Assembly (NCBI GenBank): GCA_945883695.1
Contig: CAMCYK010000028.1
Span: 1-39,061 of the forward strand
DNA: 39,061 bases
DNA from: Akkermansia muciniphila
GTDB taxonomy: Bacteria > Verrucomicrobiota > Verrucomicrobiia > Verrucomicrobiales > Akkermansiaceae
Direction: 5' to 3'
Shown: positions 1-8,985 of the stretch, piece after piece
Position numbering within the stretch: the first letter of the stretch is position 1
Layout: each line of letters begins with the position of its first letter
The notes under the pieces: generated by a model
Told to the model about the DNA's origin: nothing
What the model saw: only the letters and a program-made list of their open reading frames with translations
Database searches by the model: none
Program-made: the position numbers and the translations under genes

Positions 1-31
1 CCCCTGATGGGAGAACGCCTCTTTCAACGAT

Positions 32-60
32 TTGACAAACAACCCGTGCGCACATAGCCT
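32..60 (+). promoter_or_regulatory. Candidate sigma-70 promoter of the toxin-antitoxin pair
   Basis: A perfect -35 hexamer TTGACA lies at 32-37. It is followed after 17 nt by TAGCCT at 55-60, which keeps the T, A and final T of the -10 consensus. Initiation about 7 nt downstream would fall at or next to the ATG at 67, so the antitoxin mRNA would have essentially no leader. The hexamers and spacing are seen; use as a promoter is inferred. Confidence 0.45.
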
Positions 61-66
61 GTGTCC

Positions 67-288
67 ATGGCAAACATCACCCTTTCCATCGATGATGAGC
101 TCCTCAAACGCGGACGCAGCTACGCCCGGGCGCGGGGAACCAGTTTGAACTCGTTGGTTCGTAAGCTGCTGGTTGATGCGGTTTCAAATCCCGATGCTTT
201 GGTCGATTCGATGATCGAGCGCCTCAGGCAATCTTCGGGCGACTCCAAAGGCGTCAAATTCACGCGGGAAGAACTCCACCGCTACTAA
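67..288 (+). CDS. VapB-like ribbon-helix-helix antitoxin
   Basis: A 73-residue protein that begins with a short beta-strand-like stretch (NITLSIDDELL) followed by two helices (KRGRSYARARG and SLNSLVRKLLVDA). This is the usual pattern of ribbon-helix-helix antitoxins of VapBC systems, which bind DNA as dimers and use the C-terminal tail to block the toxin. The ATG at 67 is preferred to the GTG at 61 because the conserved strand follows it directly. It ends 3 nt before the PIN-domain toxin gene, so the two are co-transcribed, and a candidate promoter lies immediately upstream. The antitoxin role is inferred from fold pattern and partner; the family is too short and variable to name more precisely. 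Confidence 0.75.
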   Translation: MANITLSIDDELLKRGRSYARARGTSLNSLVRKLLVDAVSNPDALVDSMIERLRQSSGDSKGVKFTREELHRY

Positions 289-291
289 CCC

Positions 292-705
292 ATGGCCCGC
301 CAGAGTTTTCTCGATACCAACGTCCTCATCTATGCGGTGGACCGTGCGGATCCGGCCAAACAGGAAATGGCCCTCGGATTGATCGTCCGACACGCCAAGG
401 AGCGGACGGGCGTCATCTCCACCCAGGTTCTTCAGGAATACTTCTCCGCGGCCACACGGAAACTCGGAATCCCGCCGCACCAGGCTCGTCAACACCTGCG
501 GGACTTCCTCGTTTTTGACATCGTGCAAGTCACGCCGGGGATCATCGAGGAAGGAGTCAATTGCTCCATCCTCCACACGATCTCCTTCTGGGATGGCCTG
601 ATCGTCGCCAGCGCCTCCACGGCCAAATGCACCGAACTCATTTCCGAAGATCTCGCCGGTGGTCAGATGATCCGGGGAATCACGATCATCAACCCGTTTC
701 GTTGA
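292..705 (+). CDS. vapC: PIN-domain ribonuclease toxin (VapC family)
   Basis: A 137-residue PIN-domain protein, normal length for VapC. Such toxins are Mg-dependent endoribonucleases that cut tRNA or rRNA when freed from their antitoxin. The four acidic catalytic positions are visible: Asp8 in FLDTNVLIYA, Glu49 in VLQEYF, Asp101 in SFWDGLIVA and Asp120 in ISEDL. The gene starts with ATG 3 nt after the antitoxin stop, giving the standard antitoxin-toxin order. It ends 76 nt from the convergent stop of valS. All catalytic residues are present, so the toxin looks intact. The RNA target cannot be read from the sequence. Confidence 0.88.
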   Translation: MARQSFLDTNVLIYAVDRADPAKQEMALGLIVRHAKERTGVISTQVLQEYFSAATRKLGIPPHQARQHLRDFLVFDIVQVTPGIIEEGVNCSILHTISFWDGLIVASASTAKCTELISEDLAGGQMIRGITIINPFR

Positions 706-781
706 ACTCACCTGCTTTCCACCGCGAAAAGCCGGTTCACCAAAGCGCCGGGTTCATCTCTGGGTTCAGGAACCCTGAGAC

Positions 782-3487
782 TCACCCCAAGCCCGCCAAC
801 ATCTCACGGAGCTGCACCAGCTTGCCCTGCCACTCGACGATGCGCGCCTTTTCCTGCTCGACCACCGCGGCCGGGGCGCGGGCGACGAAGCTTTCGTTGC
901 CGAGCTTGGTCTCGCAGCGGACGACTTCCTGCTCGATGCGGGCGATCTCTTTCGACAGGCGGATCTTCTCCGCCTCGACATCGATCAGCCCTTCCAGCGG
1001 CAGGTAAATCTCGCCGACCGGGGTCAGCGACACCGGCGTGCCCTTCGGCGCGTCGTAGGCGGAATCGAGCAGGATCTCCCCTGCCCCGGCGAGCAAGGCG
1101 AGCACCTGCTTCTCGCCATCGAGCCACCCGACCGCGCCCTTCACCACCAGCTTCACATCGCGGCGGCTGCCGACATGGTATTCGGCCTTCAGGTTGCGCA
1201 CCCGGCTGGCGGTCTCGTAGATCGCGGCGGCCTTCGATTGCTCGGCGGCGATCTCTTCGGCGGCCAGCCCGGCGAGCACCGGCTCGTCGGGCAGCGGCGC
1301 CTGCATCAGGAACTCGCCCTCGTCGAGATAGCCCATCCGCACCGACAACTCCTCGGTCACGTGCGGCATGTAGGGATGCAGCAGTTGCAGGAAACGGCTC
1401 ATCACGGTGTCGAAGACCGACAGCGTCACGGCGCGGGCTTCCGGCGTCGCGCTTTCGCGCAGGTCGCCCTTCACCGCTTCGAGGAACTTGTCGCAGAACT
1501 CGCCCCACAGGAAATCGTAGAGCCGCTGGGCGATCTCGCCGAAACGGTATTCGCCGTAGATCCGCTCGAGGTCGACCGCGAGCTGGTCGAGCTTGGCGAA
1601 GATGTCGATGTGGAAGCAGTTCGCCATCCCGACCACGTCGTCATCCCCGACCTCCGCGGCGGGCACCTCGATCTCGTCCGCCATCTGGCGGAAGCGGCAG
1701 GCGTTGTAGAGCTTGTTGGCGAAGTTGCGGCCTTCCTCGACCGACGACTCGTCGAAGCGGACGTCGCTGCCGACCGGCGCGATCCGCATCAGGCCGAAGC
1801 GCAGGCCGTCGGCACCATATTTCTCCATCAGGTCGATCGGGTCCGGCGAGTTGCCCAGCGACTTGCTCATCTTGCGGCCCTGCAGGTCGCGGATGATCGA
1901 GGTGAAATAGACGTTCTTGAACGGCAGTTCCCCTTCGAAGCGGAAGCCGGCCATGATCATCCGGGCGACCCAGAAGAAGATGATGTCGGGACCGGTGACG
2001 AGGTCGGTGGTCGGGTAGAATTTCTTCAGCGTGGCGCTTTCCTCGCCGACGCCCGCCATGGTCGCGAAGGGCCACAGCCAGGAGCTGAACCAGGTGTCCA
2101 TCACGTCTTCGTCGCGGACCCAGTTGTCGGCGTCGGCGGGCGGCTCCACGCCGACGAACAGGTCGCCATGGGACAAATGGGACGTATCGAGCGACTCGGC
2201 CGCCTTGAGCGCGTCGAGCTTGTTCTTGCGGTACCACACCGGGATCTGGTGGCCCCACCAGAGCTGGCGGGAAATGCACCAGTCCTGGAGGTTCTCCATC
2301 CAGTGGGCGTAGGTCTTGGCCCAGCGCTCCGGGCGGAACTGGATCTCGCCGGTGGCCACCGCGTCGGCGGCTTCTTTCACGCAGGGATACTTGAGGAACC
2401 ACTGCATCGAAATCCGCGGCTCGATCGGCACGTGGGCGCGCTCGGAGAAGCCGACGTTGTTCTCGTATTCCTCCACCTTGAGCAGCAGGCCCATCTCCTC
2501 GAGCTTCGCGGCGGCGCGCTTGCGGGCGACGAAGCGGTCAAGCCCGTGGAACTCCGGCAGCTCCGGGCAATCGATGTGCGCGTCGGGCGTCAGGACATCG
2601 ATGATCTCCAACCCGTGCTTCATCCCGATCTCGAAGTCGGCCTTGTCGTGGGCCGGGGTGATCTTCAGCGCGCCGGTGCCGAATTCCATGTCGACATGGT
2701 CGTCGGCGATCACCGGGATCGCGGCGTGCGGGAAGGGCCGGAACACCGAGCGGCCGACGTATTTCGCGAAACGCGGGTCCTTCGGGTTCACCGCCACCGC
2801 CACGTCGCCCATCAGCGTTTCCGGACGGGTGGTGGAGATTTCCAGGAACTCGCCGGGCGCGTCGGTCAGCTCATACTTCATGAAGTAGAGCTTCGAGCGC
2901 TGCGGGGTCATCACGACCTCCTCGTCGGACAGCGCGGTGAGTGAAACCGGGCACCAGTTGACGATCCGCTTGCCGCGGTAGATCAGGCCTTCCTTGAACA
3001 GCTCGACGAAGACGTGGCTGACCCACTTCGTGTATTCCGCGTCCATCGTGAAGCGCTCGCGCGACCAGTCGCAGGAGCAGCCGAGGCGCTTGAGCTGGTT
3101 GATGATGATGTCGCCGTGCTTGTCCTTGAAGGCCCAGACGCGCTTGAGGAACTCATCGCGGCCGAGGTCGCGGCGGGTCAGCTTTTCGTTCTCGCGCAGC
3201 TCGCGCTCGACCTTCGCCTGGGTGGCGATGCCGGCGTGGTCGGTGCCGGGCAGCCACAGCACTTCCATCCCGTTCTGGCGGGCGCGGCGGGCCAGCACGT
3301 CCTGGATCGTGTTGTTGAGGACATGTCCGAGGTGCAGGATGCCGGTGACGTTCGGCGGCGGGATGACGATCGAGTAGGCGGGCTTCTCCGACGAGGGGTC
3401 GGCTTCGAAACATTTCCCCTCGATCCAGGCGGCATACCACTTGGCTTCCACCGCTTGGGGTTCGTAGGCTTTGGGCAAATCGGACAT
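782..3487 (-). CDS. valS: Valyl-tRNA synthetase
   Basis: A 901-residue class I aminoacyl-tRNA synthetase that charges tRNA-Val with valine in the cytoplasm. The HIGH-type motif is HLGH at residues 52-55, inside the family signature PPPNVTGILHLGH, and KMSKS is at 539-543. The editing (CP1) domain is recognisable by TTRPETLMGD near 219-228 and by GTGALKITPAHDKADFEIG near 270-288. The C-terminus is a charged coiled coil (LIDVEAEKIRLSKEIARIEQE), typical of ValS. Length and start are as expected. It lies 81 nt downstream of the large dehydrogenase-cytochrome gene on the same strand, with no evident functional link, and is convergent with vapC. An essential housekeeping gene like this suggests the left part of the window is core chromosome. 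Confidence 0.97.
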   Translation of the reverse strand: MSDLPKAYEPQAVEAKWYAAWIEGKCFEADPSSEKPAYSIVIPPPNVTGILHLGHVLNNTIQDVLARRARQNGMEVLWLPGTDHAGIATQAKVERELRENEKLTRRDLGRDEFLKRVWAFKDKHGDIIINQLKRLGCSCDWSRERFTMDAEYTKWVSHVFVELFKEGLIYRGKRIVNWCPVSLTALSDEEVVMTPQRSKLYFMKYELTDAPGEFLEISTTRPETLMGDVAVAVNPKDPRFAKYVGRSVFRPFPHAAIPVIADDHVDMEFGTGALKITPAHDKADFEIGMKHGLEIIDVLTPDAHIDCPELPEFHGLDRFVARKRAAAKLEEMGLLLKVEEYENNVGFSERAHVPIEPRISMQWFLKYPCVKEAADAVATGEIQFRPERWAKTYAHWMENLQDWCISRQLWWGHQIPVWYRKNKLDALKAAESLDTSHLSHGDLFVGVEPPADADNWVRDEDVMDTWFSSWLWPFATMAGVGEESATLKKFYPTTDLVTGPDIIFFWVARMIMAGFRFEGELPFKNVYFTSIIRDLQGRKMSKSLGNSPDPIDLMEKYGADGLRFGLMRIAPVGSDVRFDESSVEEGRNFANKLYNACRFRQMADEIEVPAAEVGDDDVVGMANCFHIDIFAKLDQLAVDLERIYGEYRFGEIAQRLYDFLWGEFCDKFLEAVKGDLRESATPEARAVTLSVFDTVMSRFLQLLHPYMPHVTEELSVRMGYLDEGEFLMQAPLPDEPVLAGLAAEEIAAEQSKAAAIYETASRVRNLKAEYHVGSRRDVKLVVKGAVGWLDGEKQVLALLAGAGEILLDSAYDAPKGTPVSLTPVGEIYLPLEGLIDVEAEKIRLSKEIARIEQEVVRCETKLGNESFVARAPAAVVEQEKARIVEWQGKLVQLREMLAGLG

Positions 3488-3568
3488 GGCCGCGGATGGT
3501 TGCCAGAGCCCCCCCGCTTTGTAAAGGAGGGCGGCGTCATTCCCGATCGGAGCGCGTGACGGGGGGAC

Positions 3569-6500
3569 TTATTTGAGCGTCATCAGGTAGGCGAACAGAT
3601 CCGCCACCTGCTTCTCCGTGAACCCGTCGATCAGGCCCTCCGGCATCAGCGAACGCTTCGACACCGTGTGATCCTTCACCTGGTCCTTGGGAATCGCCCG
3701 CGCGTCCGCGCCGATCTGCTTCAGCACCAGCGTGCCACCTTTGTCCGATGCCAGGAAGCCGCTCGCCAGCGTCCCGTCCTTCAAGGTGACGTCGTGCCGG
3801 TAGTAGCCGCTCTCAAGCTGGGCGTTCGGCGTCAGGATGTTTCGCAGCAGGCTCTCCACCCCCATCGCCCCCGCTCCGCCCAGCTCCGGCCCGATCGCGA
3901 TCCCTTCGCCACGGACCTGATGGCAGATCAGGCAGCTCGCCTGGAACAAGGCCTTCCCCGCCGCGGGGTCACCGGGCTTGGTCGCCAGTCCGCGGAAGCG
4001 CTCGAACTTCTCCGCCATCAATTTCGCCGCCGCCGGGGTGACCCGCTCGGGAAAGTCGGAGGTCCACTCGATCGTCGCGCCGCCTTGCAGCTTCAACCCC
4101 GGCGTCTCGGCGCCGAACTGGTGCACCAATCCGGCCGGCGCCTCGCCAAGCGGCAAGCTCGTGCGGAAATCCGCGAGGATCTCGTCCCCGCCGCGCGCCA
4201 CGTTCCACACGCGGTATTCCAGGAAACTCGCCGCGGTGCCGGCCGGCTGGTTCGCCCGGCCGAGATCGAGCATTTTCATCGATCCGGCAAAGGCGCCTTG
4301 CGACACCCCGGCCGCCTCGCCATCGAGATAGAGCGCCACCTTGCCGGCCCCGTCCCGCGTCACCGCGCAGTGGGTCCACTTGCCGGGCTCCATCGGACGA
4401 TCCGCCACCACCACGTCGCCCGCGCCGTTCCACAAGCGGAGCCTGGCGTCGAAGAAATTGATGTCCGGTCCGCCGCCGCGCGTCCCTAACAACCCGTCGC
4501 GGTTGTCGATGCCCGGGTCGAGCTTGATCCAGGTCTCCACGGTGAAGGGACCTTCCAGCGAAAACCCGGTCGCCACCACCGCGTCCGGCTTGCCCGGCAG
4601 CCGGATCGCGCGGACCAGCAGGCCATCGACCTTCTCCAGGATCTCGCGGAAGGCCGGATGATCCGCGCCCAGCACCGCCGACAACCGCTCGACCACCGAG
4701 GGTTCGAAACCCGCGAAACCCCCGTTGGCGGCAGCATTCGCAAAGGCGGTTGCGGAATCCTTGTTGGAAAGCATCCCGCTCACCGCGAACTGGCGCATCG
4801 CCCCGGCCAGCTCAGGCCAGCGCCCGGCGAGTTCGGTGACCGCCGCCGGCCCGCCGGCCGTGGCGAAACCCGCCATCGCCTCCCGCGCCACCGCCGCGTC
4901 GGCGTGGTCGAGGTGCGACTTCGCGAGCGCCGCATCGGGTGCCTGGATCTCGTTCAAGGTCCGCAGCAAGATCGCCAGCTCCTCCGCGCCGGCCGGTGCC
5001 TTGGCTTTCTCCAACAGCACGGAAGCCAGCTCCTTGAGCCGGAAGCGCCGCGCCAGTTCGAGCACCAGCGGCATCGCCCGCGGGTCCTCCTTGACCATCG
5101 CCGCCGTCGCCCTGCCCACCGCCTCGCGCAGCGCCGGATCGGAAGCCGCGGCGGGATCGAGCTGGAGCAACGCCTTCAGCAGATCGGCGCGGCGGGTGCG
5201 GTCCGCCAACAGCGCGCCGAAGGTTCTCGCGACCACCGGATTGGAAAGCTGCGATCCCAGCAAGGCCGCTTCCTCCGCGGTCAAGCGGCGCTCCATGCCC
5301 GCCAGCGACTCTAACAAAAGCGACACGCCCTTTTCCGGCGACAAGGACTGCGTCGCCAGCAAGCGGCCTTCCTGCGGCAGTTCGGGATACTTCGCGAGAA
5401 TCATCGCAGTGCCCTCCGGATGCGCCTCCAGCGCCCAGCGGATGACGTAGCGGAGGAACGCGCTTTCATAGTCCTCGCGACCCTTGCCCTCGCGCGGCGC
5501 CGGCACGGCCCAGGCCAGCGCCGCCAGCATCGGCGGAGCCACCTCGCGGCGGGTGCGGATCGAGTTCGCCCACGCGGCCAGCGTCGCGAAATCGGCTTCC
5601 TTGCCGACGACCCGCGCCAGCTCCGGGCTCTTCGCCGGATCGCCCGACGACATCGCGCCCCAGGCCTCCGCCGCCTCGCGCCGGAGATCCGGATCGGGAT
5701 CCGCCGCCAGCCCGGCCACCAGCGCGTCGTCGACAATCCCGGCCTCCAACAGCGCCCACAAAGCTCCCAGCCGCTTCGGTACCGGCTGCGCGGCGTCCGC
5801 CGCCAGCTTCTTCAAATCGTCCGTCATCGCCGGATCCTTGCGATCCCCCAGCTCCGCCCAGGCCATCCGCGAAACCCGCGCGTTGCCCGCGCCGAGCTGG
5901 TCTAACAGCTCCTTCGATCCCATCTTCGCCAAGTCCGGCGGGCGCACCGGCGGCACGCCCTTCGCCCTGATCCGCCAGATCCGGCCGCGCGTCTTGTCGC
6001 GGTCCGGATGGGTCCGTGGCACCTCGTTGTGCGAGATGATCTTGTTGCACCAGTCGGCGATGTAGAGGCAGCCGTCCGGCCCGAACTGGATCGACACCGG
6101 GCGGAACCACGGGTCCTTCGAAACGAGGAAATCCTCCTGCTTTTCATAGACCCCGTCCTTGAGCGTGACGATCTGGATCCGGTTGGTGATCGGGTTCGCG
6201 AGGTAGAAAACCTTCCGGTCCGGCCACTTCGCCGCGAACGCGCTGCCCTCGTCGTCCGCCAGCACCAGCCCGCTCAAGCCGGTCCCGCCCATCGGCTGCC
6301 CGGGCGTCGAGGCCGGCAACTGCGGCGCGTACGGCCGCAGCTTCTCGCTCGATCCCGTCGGGTAGTGCGTGCCGGTGATGTATTCCGACACCGGGTGGCC
6401 GAGGTCGTTCGCCTCCTGCAGGAACTCGCGTCCGTCCTTGCCGGTCGTGAAGCCCCAGATGTTGTTCGGCCCCGCGGTCAGCAGCTCGAAGTCCGAGCCG

Positions 6501-8695
6501 TCGAGCTTCGCCCGGCCCAGCTTGCACTGGTTGAAGGCGATCTCCTTCGGCCCGCTGGCAAAGGCCGCGCCGTCCGGCCGCGTCACCTTCGAGTAGTTGA
6601 AAAGTCCCTGCGCCAGGTAGAACCAGCCGCCCGGCGTGCGCTCGAACTGGTGGGGAAACAAGTGGGAATCCTGGATCCCGAAGCCGCCTAACAGAACCTC
6701 GTGCCCGTCCGCCTTGCCGTCCTTGTTACGATCCGCGTAGTAGCGGATCTCGTGCCCGTACTGGACCAGCACGCCGTCCTTGTACGGAAGCACGCCCAGC
6801 GGGATCGCCAGCCCCTCGGCAAAGACCCGCGGCACCTGCGGCCCGGGCTTCCACGGCTCGTCGAAGACCAGCACCTGGTCCTTGCCGCCGCGCGCGTACA
6901 AGGCCTCGGCCTGCGGCGCGTTCTCGTTGGCATCGACCGGATACTCCAGCGCGGTCATCGTCCACATCCGCCCGGCGTGGTCCCAGGCCATGGTGATCGG
7001 CTTGCCGACACCTTCCTTTTCGGAAGCCACCAGCTCGATCTCGAATCCTTCCGCCAGCGTCATCGCCGCCATCTCCCGCGCCGGCGTGCGGACCGAGGCC
7101 TCCTCCCATTCCGGGGCACCGGGCGTCGGCGGCAGCTCCTGGATCGTGATCTCCTTGAATTGTGCCAGCATCTTGCCGCCGCCGTGCGCCTGCATCCCGA
7201 TCAAGCCCTCCAGCGGGATCGCCGGATCGGCCTCGGTGTAGTCCAGCGCCGGCACACCGTTGATCCACGAGCGGATCCGCGGGCCTTCGCACAGGATTCG
7301 ATAGTCGTTCCAATCCCAGTCCTTCGCGGTCGCCGCGATCGCCGCCGGATCCACCGGCTCGCCGACCACCTTGTTCCTACGGGATTCATCGTACAATTTC
7401 CCCCACCAGCCGGTCCCGGCATCGACCTGGTAGCCGGACATCTCGTGGTTGTCCTTGACCCGGATGCTGCGGACCTGGATCCCGGAGTTCATGAAGCCGC
7501 CGCCCTTCACCAGCCGCACCTTGAAGCGCAGGTCGAAGTTCGCGTAGCGCTTCTTGCTCGCGAGGAAGGTGTTGTGCGCCACGTTCTCTTCGAGCGAGCC
7601 GCCGGTGATCATCCCGTCCTGGACCCTCCACCATTTCTCCTCGCCCGGCCGGATCTCCCAGCCGTCCAGCGTCTTGCCGTCGAAGATCGAGACCGGTGGC
7701 GCGGGCAGCGGTTTGTCGCCGAATTCCAGCCATCGGACCGAATCGCCCCCGGCCGCCTGGTTCAGCGCGTGCTGCAAGGCCGGCTCGGTCCACCCGGGGT
7801 TCTTGTCGGGCAAGCCGGCGAGCATCCGCCTGGCATCGGGCGTCTTCGATTCCAGCCCCTGCGCCGGCACCTCGCCGCCGGCGCTCCACAGGATGCCGTT
7901 GAGCACCATCTTGCGCACCTCGTCGCGGGCCCAGGTCCAGTGGAAATGTCCGCCGGTGAAGCCGAAGGCCCGCCCGCCCTTGGGCCGCGGGAAAGCCCAG
8001 GCGACATACTGCGGCTCCTTGCCCTCGGCCATCGTCTTGCGGGCGTGGTCGTTGCCGCGGTAGGGCGTCAAGCCGGGCTCGACCAGCTCCTTGGCGGGCA
8101 CCACCGGGAACAGCGGCTGCACCTTGCCATGGTCGTGGCCGCATTCGCGCAGGTGGAAATAACACTCGTCATAGAGCGAGAACGGCTTCACCCCCTTCAT
8201 GATCGGGTGGTCGGACGGCTTGTCGAATTTCGCCTCCCAGAAGGTGCTGATCGAATAGTAGGCCTCGAAGTCCGCGCCCATCAGCTCGCGCCACTTCACC
8301 CGCTGCGGGTCGGCCGCCTGATCCTTGCTTTCCGGGTCCGCCGCCTGGATCCCGGTCGCCCAATGGATCGCCACCAGCCCTTTGCCGGAGTTCATGAAGG
8401 CCTCCAGCTCCGCCAGCTTGCCGTTCGCCGGGTGGGCGTGCCAGCCGTCGGCGTAAATCACCAGCGCGTCCGCCTTCGCCAGCGCCGCCGCGTCCGGCCA
8501 TTCGGTGGTCAGTTCCGCCTCGATCCCCGGGCTTTCGTTGATCGATTCGCAGAGCAGGGTGCTCCCCGCCAGATGCTTGTGCGCGCCCCAGTTGTGGCTG
8601 TTGGCCCCGGACAGGAACAGGATGCGCTTCGCCTCCGCCGCGGACAGGCCGCAGGTCAGGGATAGGAAAAGAAGACCGCGGATCGGGAATTTCAT
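3569..8695 (-). CDS. Secreted ThuA-DUF1080-dehydrogenase-LamG-cytochrome c fusion
   Basis: A 1708-residue multidomain protein. The start is the ATG of MKFPIRGLLFLSLTCGLSAA, a clear Sec signal peptide; the in-frame sequence upstream is arginine-rich and not protein-like. Domains in order: ThuA-like class I amidotransferase fold (about 23-275, RILFLSGANSHNWGAHK, GLVAIHWATG, FTGGHFHWTW); DUF1080/3-keto-disaccharide hydrolase-type lectin fold (about 335-525, SIFDGKTLDGW); PVC-type membrane-bound dehydrogenase beta-propeller (about 545-930, with ADWCNKIISHNE); a long HEAT-like alpha-helical region; a LamG domain (WTHCAVTRDG, VALYLDGEAAG); and a C-terminal haem-binding domain with CLICH at 1588-1592. 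By family knowledge such proteins oxidise sugars in the periplasm and pass electrons to cytochrome. The substrate is unknown. It is divergently transcribed from the PSD1-DUF1501 genes. Confidence 0.9.
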   Translation of the reverse strand: MKFPIRGLLFLSLTCGLSAAEAKRILFLSGANSHNWGAHKHLAGSTLLCESINESPGIEAELTTEWPDAAALAKADALVIYADGWHAHPANGKLAELEAFMNSGKGLVAIHWATGIQAADPESKDQAADPQRVKWRELMGADFEAYYSISTFWEAKFDKPSDHPIMKGVKPFSLYDECYFHLRECGHDHGKVQPLFPVVPAKELVEPGLTPYRGNDHARKTMAEGKEPQYVAWAFPRPKGGRAFGFTGGHFHWTWARDEVRKMVLNGILWSAGGEVPAQGLESKTPDARRMLAGLPDKNPGWTEPALQHALNQAAGGDSVRWLEFGDKPLPAPPVSIFDGKTLDGWEIRPGEEKWWRVQDGMITGGSLEENVAHNTFLASKKRYANFDLRFKVRLVKGGGFMNSGIQVRSIRVKDNHEMSGYQVDAGTGWWGKLYDESRRNKVVGEPVDPAAIAATAKDWDWNDYRILCEGPRIRSWINGVPALDYTEADPAIPLEGLIGMQAHGGGKMLAQFKEITIQELPPTPGAPEWEEASVRTPAREMAAMTLAEGFEIELVASEKEGVGKPITMAWDHAGRMWTMTALEYPVDANENAPQAEALYARGGKDQVLVFDEPWKPGPQVPRVFAEGLAIPLGVLPYKDGVLVQYGHEIRYYADRNKDGKADGHEVLLGGFGIQDSHLFPHQFERTPGGWFYLAQGLFNYSKVTRPDGAAFASGPKEIAFNQCKLGRAKLDGSDFELLTAGPNNIWGFTTGKDGREFLQEANDLGHPVSEYITGTHYPTGSSEKLRPYAPQLPASTPGQPMGGTGLSGLVLADDEGSAFAAKWPDRKVFYLANPITNRIQIVTLKDGVYEKQEDFLVSKDPWFRPVSIQFGPDGCLYIADWCNKIISHNEVPRTHPDRDKTRGRIWRIRAKGVPPVRPPDLAKMGSKELLDQLGAGNARVSRMAWAELGDRKDPAMTDDLKKLAADAAQPVPKRLGALWALLEAGIVDDALVAGLAADPDPDLRREAAEAWGAMSSGDPAKSPELARVVGKEADFATLAAWANSIRTRREVAPPMLAALAWAVPAPREGKGREDYESAFLRYVIRWALEAHPEGTAMILAKYPELPQEGRLLATQSLSPEKGVSLLLESLAGMERRLTAEEAALLGSQLSNPVVARTFGALLADRTRRADLLKALLQLDPAAASDPALREAVGRATAAMVKEDPRAMPLVLELARRFRLKELASVLLEKAKAPAGAEELAILLRTLNEIQAPDAALAKSHLDHADAAVAREAMAGFATAGGPAAVTELAGRWPELAGAMRQFAVSGMLSNKDSATAFANAAANGGFAGFEPSVVERLSAVLGADHPAFREILEKVDGLLVRAIRLPGKPDAVVATGFSLEGPFTVETWIKLDPGIDNRDGLLGTRGGGPDINFFDARLRLWNGAGDVVVADRPMEPGKWTHCAVTRDGAGKVALYLDGEAAGVSQGAFAGSMKMLDLGRANQPAGTAASFLEYRVWNVARGGDEILADFRTSLPLGEAPAGLVHQFGAETPGLKLQGGATIEWTSDFPERVTPAAAKLMAEKFERFRGLATKPGDPAAGKALFQASCLICHQVRGEGIAIGPELGGAGAMGVESLLRNILTPNAQLESGYYRHDVTLKDGTLASGFLASDKGGTLVLKQIGADARAIPKDQVKDHTVSKRSLMPEGLIDGFTEKQVADLFAYLMTLK

Positions 8696-8985
8696 GGGTT
8701 TGGGGATAGCATTCAAAGACGTGCGAGAGGAAGCGCATGTTGCCGAAAATGACCGGGCAACTGCAAATAGCGGCGGCGGCAAGGCCATGCCGCCCGTCGT
8801 TCTACGGAATCGGCGGCGATTTTGCATCCTCCACCGCCTATTCCCGATCCACCTGAGCTCGCCGGGACGCGGCCGGGACATGGACGATCTTGTCCTGCCT
8901 GATCCCGGCCTTTCTTTCCGCCGGATTTCGTCTACAGATCGTGCTTGCGTCTCCCGTATCAGGAACCGATTCATCCGCTACCACC

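Noticed and set aside
1175-2944. A 589-codon plus-strand frame over valS
   Set aside because: It is a mirror of valS codon usage without any recognisable family; valS is unambiguous.
6701-8665. A 654-codon plus-strand frame over the ThuA fusion gene
   Set aside because: The sequence is Arg/His/Leu-rich with no motif; the minus strand has clear ThuA and DUF1080 domains.
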